Origin: Kiritimatiellia bacterium
Lineage (GTDB): Bacteria > Verrucomicrobiota > Kiritimatiellia > RFP12 > UBA1067
Length of the DNA stretch: 64,000 bases
Direction of reading: 5' to 3'
NCBI GenBank assembly: GCA_017405115.1
Contig: JAFRBA010000067.1
Location: forward strand, 62,001 to 126,000
Both the position numbers and the translations under genes were made by a program. Below the pieces are notes generated by a model that ran no database searches, was not told where the DNA came from, and saw only the letters and a list, made by a program, of their open reading frames with translations. How positions within the stretch are numbered: position 1 is the first letter of the stretch; every line of letters starts with the position of its first letter. This document shows, in pieces, positions 33,205 through 41,268 of the stretch.

Positions 33205-35340
33205 ATGCTCATCTCGCCTACAGCTATTACAGCGACTTCTCTTGCGCTTGCGGCAACTTCAGGTTTCGCCTTGCAGCATCATGAAGGCATCTGTACTTCT
33301 GTTGCAGAGGTCACTGAAGCGCTTTGCGACGGGATGCTGGCCGAGCCCCGCTTCGACTTTACGGCGCAGCTTACATATGTACGCAGAATGCACGCGACAG
33401 CTCTTGCCGTCCAGGACGACACCAATGCTGTCGTCCTCTATGTCAAAGACAATCGTGCGCTCGACATACGCCCCGGCGACCGGCTGCACGTGACCGGCGC
33501 AGTGCGCCGCGTCGACAGACATAAGTCACGCGCCGAAGCCATGGCGATCGAACTCATTTCACGAGGACCGCCGCCAGAGCCGGCAATAGTGTCTCTTCGC
33601 GAGCTCCTTCAGGGGAGATTCGACTATCGCCTCGTCACCACGTCAGGAGAGGTGCGCGACTGCTGCAGGAGCGAGACCAGCGCCGCATGGGCTATCCTCG
33701 CGGTAGGAGACGGAAACGACTTGATATACGTGTCCGTGCCAATCAACGGAGACGAACTCTTGGACCTCGAAGGCATGATTGGCTCGTCCGTCATGCTCAC
33801 TGGGGTCACTTTGCCAGGCGACTACATCGAACGGCGCAGTATCGGACGAACGCTCAAGGTCGCCGACAAATCGTCGGTCTCGATAGTTGGGGCCGCATCC
33901 GGCAAGGACATTCCGTCCATCGACGGCATTGGCGCGCTCAGCCCTTACGAAATCGCCGCGCTCGGGCGTCATGTCGCCAGCGGACGGGTTGTCGCAGTAT
34001 GGGCATGTTGCAATGCGCTCCTAAAATCGGAGGCCGGGTCCATACACGGCCTTACGTTCAAGAAATGCCCCCCGCCATCATGTGGCCAGGCAATTGAAGC
34101 CATCGGATTCCCTGAGTCTGATCTTTTCAGGATCAATTTGACACACGCCTCATGGAGACCGATCGGCTCCGGCCAAATGGACGACGTCTGGGATTCGCCT
34201 CTCCCAATATCAGTGCGAGATCTGATAATGGACGATCACGGCACGCCAAGCTTCTCCAGGCGAAATCACGGAGTGACTTTCTCCGTAATTGGCGAGATGC
34301 TCAGTTTCGCCAACGACGGCAATGGCTTCGGGCGCATGTATGTGCGTTCGGAAGGCGTCGTATTCCCGGTAGAACTGGCGGGCGAGACACTCACACACGC
34401 CTCCACCATTCCGCGTTCCAGCCAAGTCGGCGTTGTCGGCGTATGCGTCCTGGACACTGAAGGATGGCGACCAAACTCGGCATTTCCACAAATCCAGGGG
34501 TTTCGACTGGTAACGCGGTCGCCGGATGACGTGCAGATGAAGTCCCTCCCGCCATTTTGGACGGCTCCTCGCCTTTTCGCTGTTATCGGCATACTCCTTG
34601 GTCTTCTCGTCTCCACCTTCGTGCTGACGCTCGTCCTTCGCAGAGTCGCCGAACGCAAGAGTCACGAATTGGCCCGCGAGACGATCGCCAGGATAGCGTC
34701 CGACCTGAAGGTCGCCGAACGAACGCATCTCGCCATAGAGCTGCACGACACGCTCTCGCAGATGATCACGGGCGCGTGCCTGGAGGTCAACGCCGCTCAG
34801 GAATTCATCGGCGGCGACCTCGACGCCGCCACGTCGCATCTCGACCTTGCGGCGAAGACGCTGGGCACCTGCCGCAACGAGCTCAGGTGCTGCCTGTGGG
34901 ATCTCCGCAGCCGGGCCCTCGAGGAGTCTGATGTCAACGTCGCGATCCGCCGGACGCTAGATCCGTATGTCGGCGACTGCGTTTCGCTGTCGATAAACTT
35001 CAACGCGCCGCGGAAGGAGCTCTCCGACAACATCATGCATGCGCTCATGCGCATCGTACGCGAACTCGTCATAAACGCAATCCGGCACGGAAAGGCGACA
35101 TCGGTCTCCATCTCCGGCCGCATCGACGGGAGACGCCTGCGCTTCCGTGTCGGGGACAATGGGCGGGGGTTCGACCCCGGAGCGGCACCGGGTTCCGCAA
35201 CCGGGCACTTCGGCCTGCAGGGCATCCGCGAGCGCATCCGCGACCTTGACGGCGAAATGGCGATCGACAGTGCCCCGGGCGCTGGCACGAACGTCGACAT
35301 ATCCATCTCCCTTGAAGACCTCGCAGGACACCAGCCATGA
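33205..35340 (+). CDS. NarL/UhpB-type sensor histidine kinase, paralogue of the one at 11903
   Basis: The product has 711 residues: a signal peptide (~1-23), then a large periplasmic region (~24-450) with the same OB-fold-like unit as the first kinase (LLQGRFDYRLVTTSGEVRDC). One membrane helix follows (LFAVIGILLGLLVSTFVL). HisKA_3 has phospho-His in HLAIELHDTLSQMITGAC, and HATPase_c has NAIRHGK, DNGRGFDPG and GHFGLQGI. The regulator gene overlaps it by 4 nt. It is divergent from the pectin operon, the probable target; sensing of a pectin fragment is inferred from that position. Confidence 0.87.
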   Translation: MLISPTAITATSLALAATSGFALQHHEGICTSVAEVTEALCDGMLAEPRFDFTAQLTYVRRMHATALAVQDDTNAVVLYVKDNRALDIRPGDRLHVTGAVRRVDRHKSRAEAMAIELISRGPPPEPAIVSLRELLQGRFDYRLVTTSGEVRDCCRSETSAAWAILAVGDGNDLIYVSVPINGDELLDLEGMIGSSVMLTGVTLPGDYIERRSIGRTLKVADKSSVSIVGAASGKDIPSIDGIGALSPYEIAALGRHVASGRVVAVWACCNALLKSEAGSIHGLTFKKCPPPSCGQAIEAIGFPESDLFRINLTHASWRPIGSGQMDDVWDSPLPISVRDLIMDDHGTPSFSRRNHGVTFSVIGEMLSFANDGNGFGRMYVRSEGVVFPVELAGETLTHASTIPRSSQVGVVGVCVLDTEGWRPNSAFPQIQGFRLVTRSPDDVQMKSLPPFWTAPRLFAVIGILLGLLVSTFVLTLVLRRVAERKSHELARETIARIASDLKVAERTHLAIELHDTLSQMITGACLEVNAAQEFIGGDLDAATSHLDLAAKTLGTCRNELRCCLWDLRSRALEESDVNVAIRRTLDPYVGDCVSLSINFNAPRKELSDNIMHALMRIVRELVINAIRHGKATSVSISGRIDGRRLRFRVGDNGRGFDPGAAPGSATGHFGLQGIRERIRDLDGEMAIDSAPGAGTNVDISISLEDLAGHQP

Positions 35341-35957
35341 AAAAGATCAAGATACTCATAGCCGACGACCACGCGATCATGCGCATGGGACTGGCCGCCA
35401 TTCTCAACGCGAAGAAGGATCTCGAAGTCATAGGCGAAGCGGACTCTGGAGAGGCCGCCATCCTGCAGGCACGGGACCTTGACCCCGACGTCATAGTCAT
35501 GGACATACTGATGCCGCGTAAGGACGGTGCCGAGGCTACGATCGAGATACTCCAGGAGAATCCCGGCGCAAAGATACTCATACTGACCTCGTCAGTCTCG
35601 GCGGACGCGGTGGCGCGCGCGCTGGACGCCGGCGCATCTGGAGCCCTGCTCAAGAACGTGGCCTACTCCGATCTGGTGGACGCAATAAGAACGATTGCGT
35701 CCGGGGGCCGGGTCGTCGAACCGGAGATACTGCGCATGATAAACGAGTCCCCGCCTGTCGAGAGACTCAGCGACCGGCAGCTGGACATACTCAATTCAAT
35801 GGTACGAGGGCTCACAGACGCAGACATCGCCATTGAACTCGGTCTGAAGCCGAACGGCGTCCGCGACGCGATAACCCAGATATACGCAAAGATCGGCGCC
35901 GCCAACAAGGCGGAGGCTGTGGCCATCGCCCTGCGCAAGCACTTGCTCAAGACATGA
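35337..35957 (+). CDS. LuxR/NarL-family response regulator
   Basis: The product has 206 residues. Receiver: ILIADDHAIMRMG, phospho-Asp in DVIVMDILMPRKDG, Lys in LLKNVAYS. The C-terminal HTH includes LSDRQLDILNSMVRGLTDAD and LKPNGVRDAITQIYAKIG. The recognition helix differs from that of the paralogue at 13986, so the two systems should bind different sites. ATGA overlap with its kinase. Confidence 0.92.
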   Translation: MKKIKILIADDHAIMRMGLAAILNAKKDLEVIGEADSGEAAILQARDLDPDVIVMDILMPRKDGAEATIEILQENPGAKILILTSSVSADAVARALDAGASGALLKNVAYSDLVDAIRTIASGGRVVEPEILRMINESPPVERLSDRQLDILNSMVRGLTDADIAIELGLKPNGVRDAITQIYAKIGAANKAEAVAIALRKHLLKT

Positions 35958-35975
35958 CGCGGCAGAGGAAAAACC

Positions 35976-35997
35976 CGCAATACTGCTTGCGTATTTT
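35976..35997 (+). terminator. Short terminator-like hairpin after the response regulator
   Basis: CGCAA-TACTGC-TTGCG is followed by TATTTT, 18 nt after the stop codon. The stem is only 5 bp. Confidence 0.45.
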
Positions 35998-36074
35998 CCC
36001 GGTACGTGTTTCCCCGAAGCCTCCCGTCTCTTCAACCTAAGCGCCCGCGTCCGCCGCGAACATCATAGCCGCCT

Positions 36075-36194
36075 TCACAGCAGCTCCACGTCAATGGACG
36101 CGCCGGCGGGGACCGTTAGGAAGTCTCCTGGGCAAACACGAGGGTCGCCGCTCCAGGTGTTCTTGGCATTGTCGTCCAGTGCCGTCTCAGGCAT
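36075..36194 (-). CDS. 39-aa ORF downstream of GH109, possible gene remnant
   Basis: The ATG overlaps the GH109 stop by 8 nt. The peptide includes DDNAKNTWSGDPRVCPGD, then LTVPAGASIDVELL, and reads like the C-terminal strand region of a beta-sandwich protein rather than random sequence. It may be a coupled small protein or the leftover 3' end of a deleted gene. Confidence 0.35.
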   Translation of the reverse strand: MPETALDDNAKNTWSGDPRVCPGDFLTVPAGASIDVELL

Positions 36195-37602
36195 TCCCGA
36201 AGCCCATTTTCGCGATGTCGACCGTCTCGATGCCGAGAGGCTTCATCGTCCGCCAGGCGCCGCGCGTGAAGTCCGGGACGTCGATCGCCGCGCTGCGGCG
36301 GGCCTGCGACTTCTCGGTGATTTCGCAGAGGCAGCTCCACGACGCGAGGTCGTAGACGTCCATGTCCAACGGCAGTCCGTTCTGCAGGCAGTAGACCCAG
36401 CGGAGGTCCATGATGAAGTCCATGCCGCCGTGGCCGCCAACCTTCTTCGCGAGGTCGCCGACGATCTTCCACATCGGGTGCTTGTACTTCTCGCGGTAAG
36501 CGGCGGTGCGCTTTGGGTCGAAGTTGTCGTTGGTGGAGCTGCGCACTTCGTGCGGGCCCGAGCCGGGCGTGTCCTCGACGTCGATCCTGAGCGGGTAGTC
36601 CATGAATATGCCGTGGGTGCCCTGTATGACGTTCATGCGGCTGTACGGATGCGGCGCGTTGCAGGAGAGGTTCAGGAGGATCGTCTTGCCGTTGGCCGTG
36701 CGGATCAGCGACGAGTTGTAGGTTCCCGTCAGGTACTTCCTGTACTGCTCGATGTTGTTGCCGTTCCACCTCGGGTCGCCCTCGCGGATGTGGTCGCCCA
36801 CCGACTTGTTCTCCATCGAGACCAGGTAGTCGAACTTGTCGCCGCGGTTGACGTTCATGTACTGCGCCACCGGGCCGAGGCCGTGGGTCGGATAGTAGTT
36901 GCCGCGGTGCTCCTGGTACCACTCGGCGCGGAACCTGCTCAGCTCGTGCCCGCGCGTCGACCCGCTGTGCAGGTAGCCGGCCTCGCCGTAGACCGGCGAG
37001 CCCAGGACGCCGAGGCGGCACATGTTGAGGGCCAGCATCTCGAGTTCGCCGTAGCAGCAGTTCTCGAGCATCATGCAGTGCCGGCGCGTGGCCTCGCTCG
37101 TCTCGACGAGCTCCCAGCAGCTGTCGACGTCCATCGTCGCCGGAACCTCCACGAACGCGTGCTTCCCGCAGCGCATCGCCTCCAGGGCCACCGGCGCGTG
37201 GAGTTTCCAGGGCGTACATGCGTAGACGACGTCGACGCCGTCCCACTGGCAGAGGTCCTTGTAGGCCACCGGGCCGAAGAACTCCTTCGCAGGCGGAAGC
37301 TTCTTCCCGGACAGGAAGTCGCGGTTCTTCTTCATCTGGGCCTCGTCGATGTCGCAGATGGCCGACACCGACACGTTCGGGAAGTCCGCCAGGCGGCGCA
37401 GCGCGTAGCTGCCGCGCGAGCCCACGCCCACGAACCCGATGCGGATGTGCTTCAGCCTTGGCGCCGCGAAGCCCGCCATCGGCGCGCCCGCGCCGAGCCC
37501 GAGCCTCTCGAACTGGCATCCCGCCGCCGCGGCTGCGAGCCCCATCCACGCCGTCCCCTTCAGGAACGCACGCCGGTCCTGTTTTCCGACTTCACTGAAC
37601 AT
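36187..37602 (-). CDS. GH109-type (Gfo/Idh/MocA fold) glycosidase, Tat-exported
   Basis: The product has 471 residues. A Tat signal is present (QDRRAFLKGTAWMGLAAAAA). The NAD-binding start is HIRIGFVGVGSRGSYALRRL. GH109-like features are AFVEVPATMDVDSCWELVET (~130), HGLGPVAQYMNVNRGDKFDY, GHGGMDFIMDLRWVYCL and PLDMDVYDLASWSCLCEI near the C-terminus. GH109 enzymes cleave alpha-N-acetylgalactosamine by an NAD-dependent redox mechanism, which suggests action on mucin-type glycans. Start 37602 is chosen because AGGAGG is 7 nt upstream; 37608 would leave one base. It may be cotranscribed with lysC (60-nt gap). Confidence 0.85.
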   Translation of the reverse strand: MFSEVGKQDRRAFLKGTAWMGLAAAAAGCQFERLGLGAGAPMAGFAAPRLKHIRIGFVGVGSRGSYALRRLADFPNVSVSAICDIDEAQMKKNRDFLSGKKLPPAKEFFGPVAYKDLCQWDGVDVVYACTPWKLHAPVALEAMRCGKHAFVEVPATMDVDSCWELVETSEATRRHCMMLENCCYGELEMLALNMCRLGVLGSPVYGEAGYLHSGSTRGHELSRFRAEWYQEHRGNYYPTHGLGPVAQYMNVNRGDKFDYLVSMENKSVGDHIREGDPRWNGNNIEQYRKYLTGTYNSSLIRTANGKTILLNLSCNAPHPYSRMNVIQGTHGIFMDYPLRIDVEDTPGSGPHEVRSSTNDNFDPKRTAAYREKYKHPMWKIVGDLAKKVGGHGGMDFIMDLRWVYCLQNGLPLDMDVYDLASWSCLCEITEKSQARRSAAIDVPDFTRGAWRTMKPLGIETVDIAKMGFGNA

Positions 37603-37662
37603 TGCCATGCCTCCTCCCGTGTTGTTTACAATGTCGCTTGGCGCGGCCGCCGTGTCTGTGGC

Positions 37663-39027
37663 TCAGCCGAAGAACGCCTTGTAGAGGGCGCGCACGGCGC
37701 GGTCGCGCTCCTGGCTGCGTATGGCGATCATGAACGAGACCTCGCTCGAGCCCTGGTTCACCATCGACATCGAGATGCCGACAGACGCAAGCGCGAGGCA
37801 CGCCTTCGCCAGCATGCCGGGCGTGTAGCACATGCCCTCGCCGACGACCATCAGCATCGTGAGGTCGCGCTCGACGGTGACGTAGTCGGGCGCAAGCTCG
37901 GCCTTGATCGCCGAGACGATCTTGTGCTCGCGCTCCTTCGGCAGGAAGTGCTCCTTCACGACGACGCACAGCGAATCCACTCCGGACGGCATGTGCTCGT
38001 ACGATATGCCGGCGTCCTCCAGGACCTGCAGCAGGCGCCTGCCGAAGCCGATCTGCCTGTTCATCAGGTACTTCTCCACGACGATGTTGCAGAAGCCGTC
38101 CGCAGACGCTATCCCGACGACCGTGCCTGGCACCACGCGGCGCGACTGCTGGATCATCGTGCCGGGCGCGGACGGATGGTTGGTGTTGCGGATGTTGATC
38201 GGTATCCGCGCCTTGACGGCGGGGATCACAGCGTCGTCGTTGAAGACCCCGAAGCCCGCGTAGGCGAGCTCGCGCATCTCGCGGTAGGTCATCGTGGGGA
38301 TGCCCTCCCCATTCTTGACCTCCTCCACGATCCGCGGATCGCAGGGATACACCGAGTCGACGTCGGTGAAGTTCTCGTAGACGTCGGCGCACACGGCGGC
38401 GGCGAGGATCGAGCCGGTGATGTCGGAGCCGCCGCGCGGGAACGTGGCTACCTTGCCCTCCTTCGTGTAGCCGAAGAAGCCGGGGTAGACGACTATGCCA
38501 TCGAAGTTGGAGAACGCGCGGGAGAGGCGCGAATAGCTGTCGGGGTCGAGAGTGGCGTCGCCGAACTCGCCCCTGAGGACCATGCCCGTGTCGCGCGGGC
38601 TGGCGTAGCGCGCCTTGCGTCCGCGCGCCACGAAGGCCGCCGCGACGAGTTTCGCGTTGTTGTCCTCGCCGGCCGCCTTCATTAGGTCCATGAACTTGGC
38701 GGCCTGGAGGGCGTCCCTCTGCGCCAGCCTTGCGCGCAGGTCCTCGTCGATGCCGGCGACGACCTCGTCGCCGATCTTCAAGTCGCGGGCCATGCTCGCA
38801 TAGCGCTCCAGCACCGCTGCGCGGGGCGCCTCGACGTCCTCCCCTTTCAGCGCCGTCTCGGCGAGCCCGATCAGGAGGTCGGTCACCTTCGTGTCCCCGG
38901 AGCTGCGCTTGCCGGGAGCCGACACCACCACGATGCGGCGGGCCGGGTCCGCCAGCACTATGTCTATCACCTTGTTTATCTGCGCCGCGTCAGCCAGCGA
39001 CGAACCGCCGAATTTACAGACCTTCAT
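37663..39027 (-). CDS. lysC: Aspartate kinase
   Basis: The product has 454 residues. It phosphorylates aspartate, the first step to lysine, threonine, methionine and diaminopimelate. The kinase domain (~1-295) has KFGGSSLADA, VVVSAPGKRSSGDTKVTDLL, FPRGGSDITGSI and FTDVDSVYPCDPRIV. Two ACT domains (~300-454) have VGEGMCYTPGMLAKACLALA and ISMSMVNQGSSEVSFM, so feedback control by lysine or threonine is likely. AGGAAAAA ribosome site; promoter at 39075-39083. Confidence 0.94.
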   Translation of the reverse strand: MKVCKFGGSSLADAAQINKVIDIVLADPARRIVVVSAPGKRSSGDTKVTDLLIGLAETALKGEDVEAPRAAVLERYASMARDLKIGDEVVAGIDEDLRARLAQRDALQAAKFMDLMKAAGEDNNAKLVAAAFVARGRKARYASPRDTGMVLRGEFGDATLDPDSYSRLSRAFSNFDGIVVYPGFFGYTKEGKVATFPRGGSDITGSILAAAVCADVYENFTDVDSVYPCDPRIVEEVKNGEGIPTMTYREMRELAYAGFGVFNDDAVIPAVKARIPINIRNTNHPSAPGTMIQQSRRVVPGTVVGIASADGFCNIVVEKYLMNRQIGFGRRLLQVLEDAGISYEHMPSGVDSLCVVVKEHFLPKEREHKIVSAIKAELAPDYVTVERDLTMLMVVGEGMCYTPGMLAKACLALASVGISMSMVNQGSSEVSFMIAIRSQERDRAVRALYKAFFG

Positions 39028-39074
39028 TTTTTCCTCGTGTTGCGGCGACGCCGGAATGCGCCGCCTTGCCGAAT

Positions 39075-39083
39075 ATTATACCA
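39075..39083 (-). promoter_or_regulatory. Extended -10 promoter TGGTATAAT for lysC
   Basis: It lies 47 nt before the ATG at 39027, so this gene has a leader with a ribosome site, unlike many others here. Confidence 0.65.
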
Positions 39084-39089
39084 AAACGG

Positions 39090-39542
39090 CTACCGCAGAA
39101 TCAGCAGCGTGCCTATGCCGTCGCCGCGCACGCGCAGCGAGCCCGCGCCGGAGATGTAGGCGGGCATGTTCGCCGCGGAGTAGACGCCTACCGGCATCTC
39201 CGTCCAGCCGTCTGCGCCGTCTGGCACATAGAGCATGTGGACGTTGACCGTGACGCCCTCCGCCAGGTCGAGCTTTCCGCCGGAGATGACGCCGTTGAGC
39301 GTGACTACCGCGCCGTTCGCGTAAATCTTCAGCTCGTCCGACGACACGACGATGCCGTCTGCTATCGTCGCAGCGGACGTGAACGTCGCTGTATCGCCTC
39401 CGCCGGGAACGCCCGCCGGGTCCCAGTTGTTCTCATCGTTCCACGAGGTGGCGTCCGCGCCGCCGCCGGTCCATGTGTAGGAATTGGCGAGCGCGGCGAA
39501 TGTCGCCATCGTCGCCAGAATCGTGATGAGACTTTTCCTCAT
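39090..39542 (-). CDS. Small secreted beta-strand-rich protein
   Basis: The product has 150 residues with a signal peptide (~1-19). The mature N-terminus TWTGGGADATSWNDENNWDP is the W/N/G-rich motif seen at the start of autotransporter-associated beta-strand proteins. The C-terminus SLRVRGDGIGTLLILR resembles the end of the protein at 28489. Function unknown; it may be a short relative of that protein. It is last in the envelope gene run, 22 nt after the gene at 39565, with AGGAAC upstream. Confidence 0.62.
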   Translation of the reverse strand: MRKSLITILATMATFAALANSYTWTGGGADATSWNDENNWDPAGVPGGGDTATFTSAATIADGIVVSSDELKIYANGAVVTLNGVISGGKLDLAEGVTVNVHMLYVPDGADGWTEMPVGVYSAANMPAYISGAGSLRVRGDGIGTLLILR

Positions 39543-39564
39543 GGCGGTGTTCCTGTTTTAGTCG

Positions 39565-41250
39565 TTAGTGGCTAGTCGTTAGTGGTTTGCTCGGCTGGAA
39601 TGTGAAGTCGCAGTAGTAGAGCTTCACGGCAAGTTGCTTTGCCTTGAAGCCGCTGGCGGCGACCATGTCGAATGCGACGTACATGTCGTCGGTTCCTGCG
39701 GCGACATCTATATCTATCGTCGGCTTCTGGAAGCGCTTGGAGGAGTCGGCCTTCACGGTCGCAATCGGCGCTTTGCCGTCCAATGACGGAAACACGGAGA
39801 TTGTTGCCGAGCCGCCGTGGGCCCTTTCGGCGAGCATGTCCGCCAGCAGGGTTATCTTGCCGGCGCATCCCGGGAGTGGCAGGCGGCGGATGATCCGTCT
39901 GCGGACGACACGTCCCGCCTCGGGATGCAACTCGCCTTCCGAGGCGTCGAAGCGCACCTTGCGGCGGTACGCGGCGCCTTGCTCGGGCGATTCCGGCTTC
40001 AGGTCGATGGACTCCACGGCATACTCCCCTTCTCCGGACAGCGTCAGTTCATAGAGCGTTAGCGGAGACTGGGCCTCAAGCACGACAAGCCGCGAGTGGA
40101 AGTCCGTCGCTTCGACTTCCGTCAGGCCGGACGGCGAGAGGGGCCTGCCGCAGAACGTTCCATTCGCCCCCTGCGAATGGCGCAGCGAGAAGCGACCCTT
40201 GCGTATGCGGCTCGGCGCATCCAGTCGCCAGATGAGCCGTCCGCGTTCGCGCACGAGCGAGAGGCCGTCCTTTCCGAGCTTCCATGCGCGTACGTCGTCG
40301 AACTCCGTCTCGTGCACGAGCTCAAAGGACTTCAGGTTTACGCGCGCGGCAGCCGAACCGTCCGCCATTACGCTTGCGCGCCATCTCTTCGTCGCTGGCT
40401 TCCACGAGGCCTTCGGCATGGTCGGAACTGCGGCGAGGTATCTCTTGATCGTTTCGCGGTAATATCGCTCGCCCGGATCGTCGGCATCTCTGAACCACAG
40501 CCCGACGCTGCCCATCTTTCCGGCGACTGCGAAAACCATGACAGGCAGGTCGAGCGCGCGGCAGATGTCCATGCGCTCCACGGTAAAGCGCGTCAGCTCG
40601 TCCCATGTCTTGTCGAGGTGGTATTTGCTCGAATGCCCCGCCGCCCAGATGCACGGAACGACAGGAACTCCCGTCAGGATGAAGCTTTCGACGTGTGCGT
40701 AGAACTTCTGCGGATCCTGGACGTGGTAGGCGTCGAACACCCATCCGTCCGCCGGAAAGTCAAGGATGGGCTTGTATGGCTCCGTGAGCCACTGGTAGAC
40801 CTTGACGCCGTAACGTCCGTTCAGATGCCGGATTATGGCGTCCTGCACTTCGGTCTGCCCGTCCCACGTCACGTTCTCCTCGCACGGCGTGACGGCGAAC
40901 AGCTTCTCCGGGCAGGGCTCCACCCCTTCGCCCGGCGCGAAGAGCGCGTCGATCGCCGCGACGGCCTCCGCCGGCGTCTTCGGGAGCTTCTGTATCCAGC
41001 CGGGGACCTTCGGGAACGTGAGCTGGTAGATTACCGGCACCTTGTCGGTCGCGACGCCTTTCCAGAAGCGCTGCCTCACGGCAAGATTGGTCGTGACGGA
41101 CACGGTGCGCATCATGAACGTGCCCTCCTGTCCGTTCCAGCTGTAGTAGCTGAAGTCGTTGGCGCCCAGGATCCGCTGCCCCGCCGCGCATTCAGAGCAG
41201 AGAAGTGTAAAGTGTAAAATGCAAAGTGAAGAATTGCGGAGTGTTCTCAT
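39565..41250 (-). CDS. Secreted protein of unknown function, glycosidase-like
   Basis: The product has 561 residues. The signal peptide is encoded by heptad repeats (41203-41235). Residues ~25-290 look like a TIM-barrel (VYQWLTEPYKPILDFPADGW, VPVVPCIWAAGHSSKYH, with acidic residues). The C-terminal half is beta-sandwich, ending in a module with GTDDMYVAFDMVA and LYYCDFTFQ as in sugar-binding domains. Family not recognised. It lies 18 nt downstream of the second DUF4838 gene and is probably its functional partner. Confidence 0.6.
   Translation of the reverse strand: MRTLRNSSLCILHFTLLCSECAAGQRILGANDFSYYSWNGQEGTFMMRTVSVTTNLAVRQRFWKGVATDKVPVIYQLTFPKVPGWIQKLPKTPAEAVAAIDALFAPGEGVEPCPEKLFAVTPCEENVTWDGQTEVQDAIIRHLNGRYGVKVYQWLTEPYKPILDFPADGWVFDAYHVQDPQKFYAHVESFILTGVPVVPCIWAAGHSSKYHLDKTWDELTRFTVERMDICRALDLPVMVFAVAGKMGSVGLWFRDADDPGERYYRETIKRYLAAVPTMPKASWKPATKRWRASVMADGSAAARVNLKSFELVHETEFDDVRAWKLGKDGLSLVRERGRLIWRLDAPSRIRKGRFSLRHSQGANGTFCGRPLSPSGLTEVEATDFHSRLVVLEAQSPLTLYELTLSGEGEYAVESIDLKPESPEQGAAYRRKVRFDASEGELHPEAGRVVRRRIIRRLPLPGCAGKITLLADMLAERAHGGSATISVFPSLDGKAPIATVKADSSKRFQKPTIDIDVAAGTDDMYVAFDMVAASGFKAKQLAVKLYYCDFTFQPSKPLTTSH
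41203..41235. repeat. Heptad tandem repeat encoding a signal peptide
   Basis: Units of the AGTGTAA type (AGTGTAA twice, AATGCAA, AGTGAAG) on the plus strand. Read on the minus strand they encode NSSLCILHFTLL, the hydrophobic core of the export signal of the gene at 39565. Confidence 0.75.
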
Positions 41251-41268
41251 GTCAGATTTTTTCCTGCA

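Noticed and set aside
36116..37549. 477-codon frame antisense-shifted over the GH109 gene
   Set aside because: Same strand, other frame; Arg/Gly-rich low-information translation. The GH109 frame has Tat signal, Rossmann motif and family signatures.
36094..38685. 863-codon plus-strand frame spanning GH109 and lysC
   Set aside because: It runs through two well-supported genes and the gap between them; composition typical of an antisense shadow.
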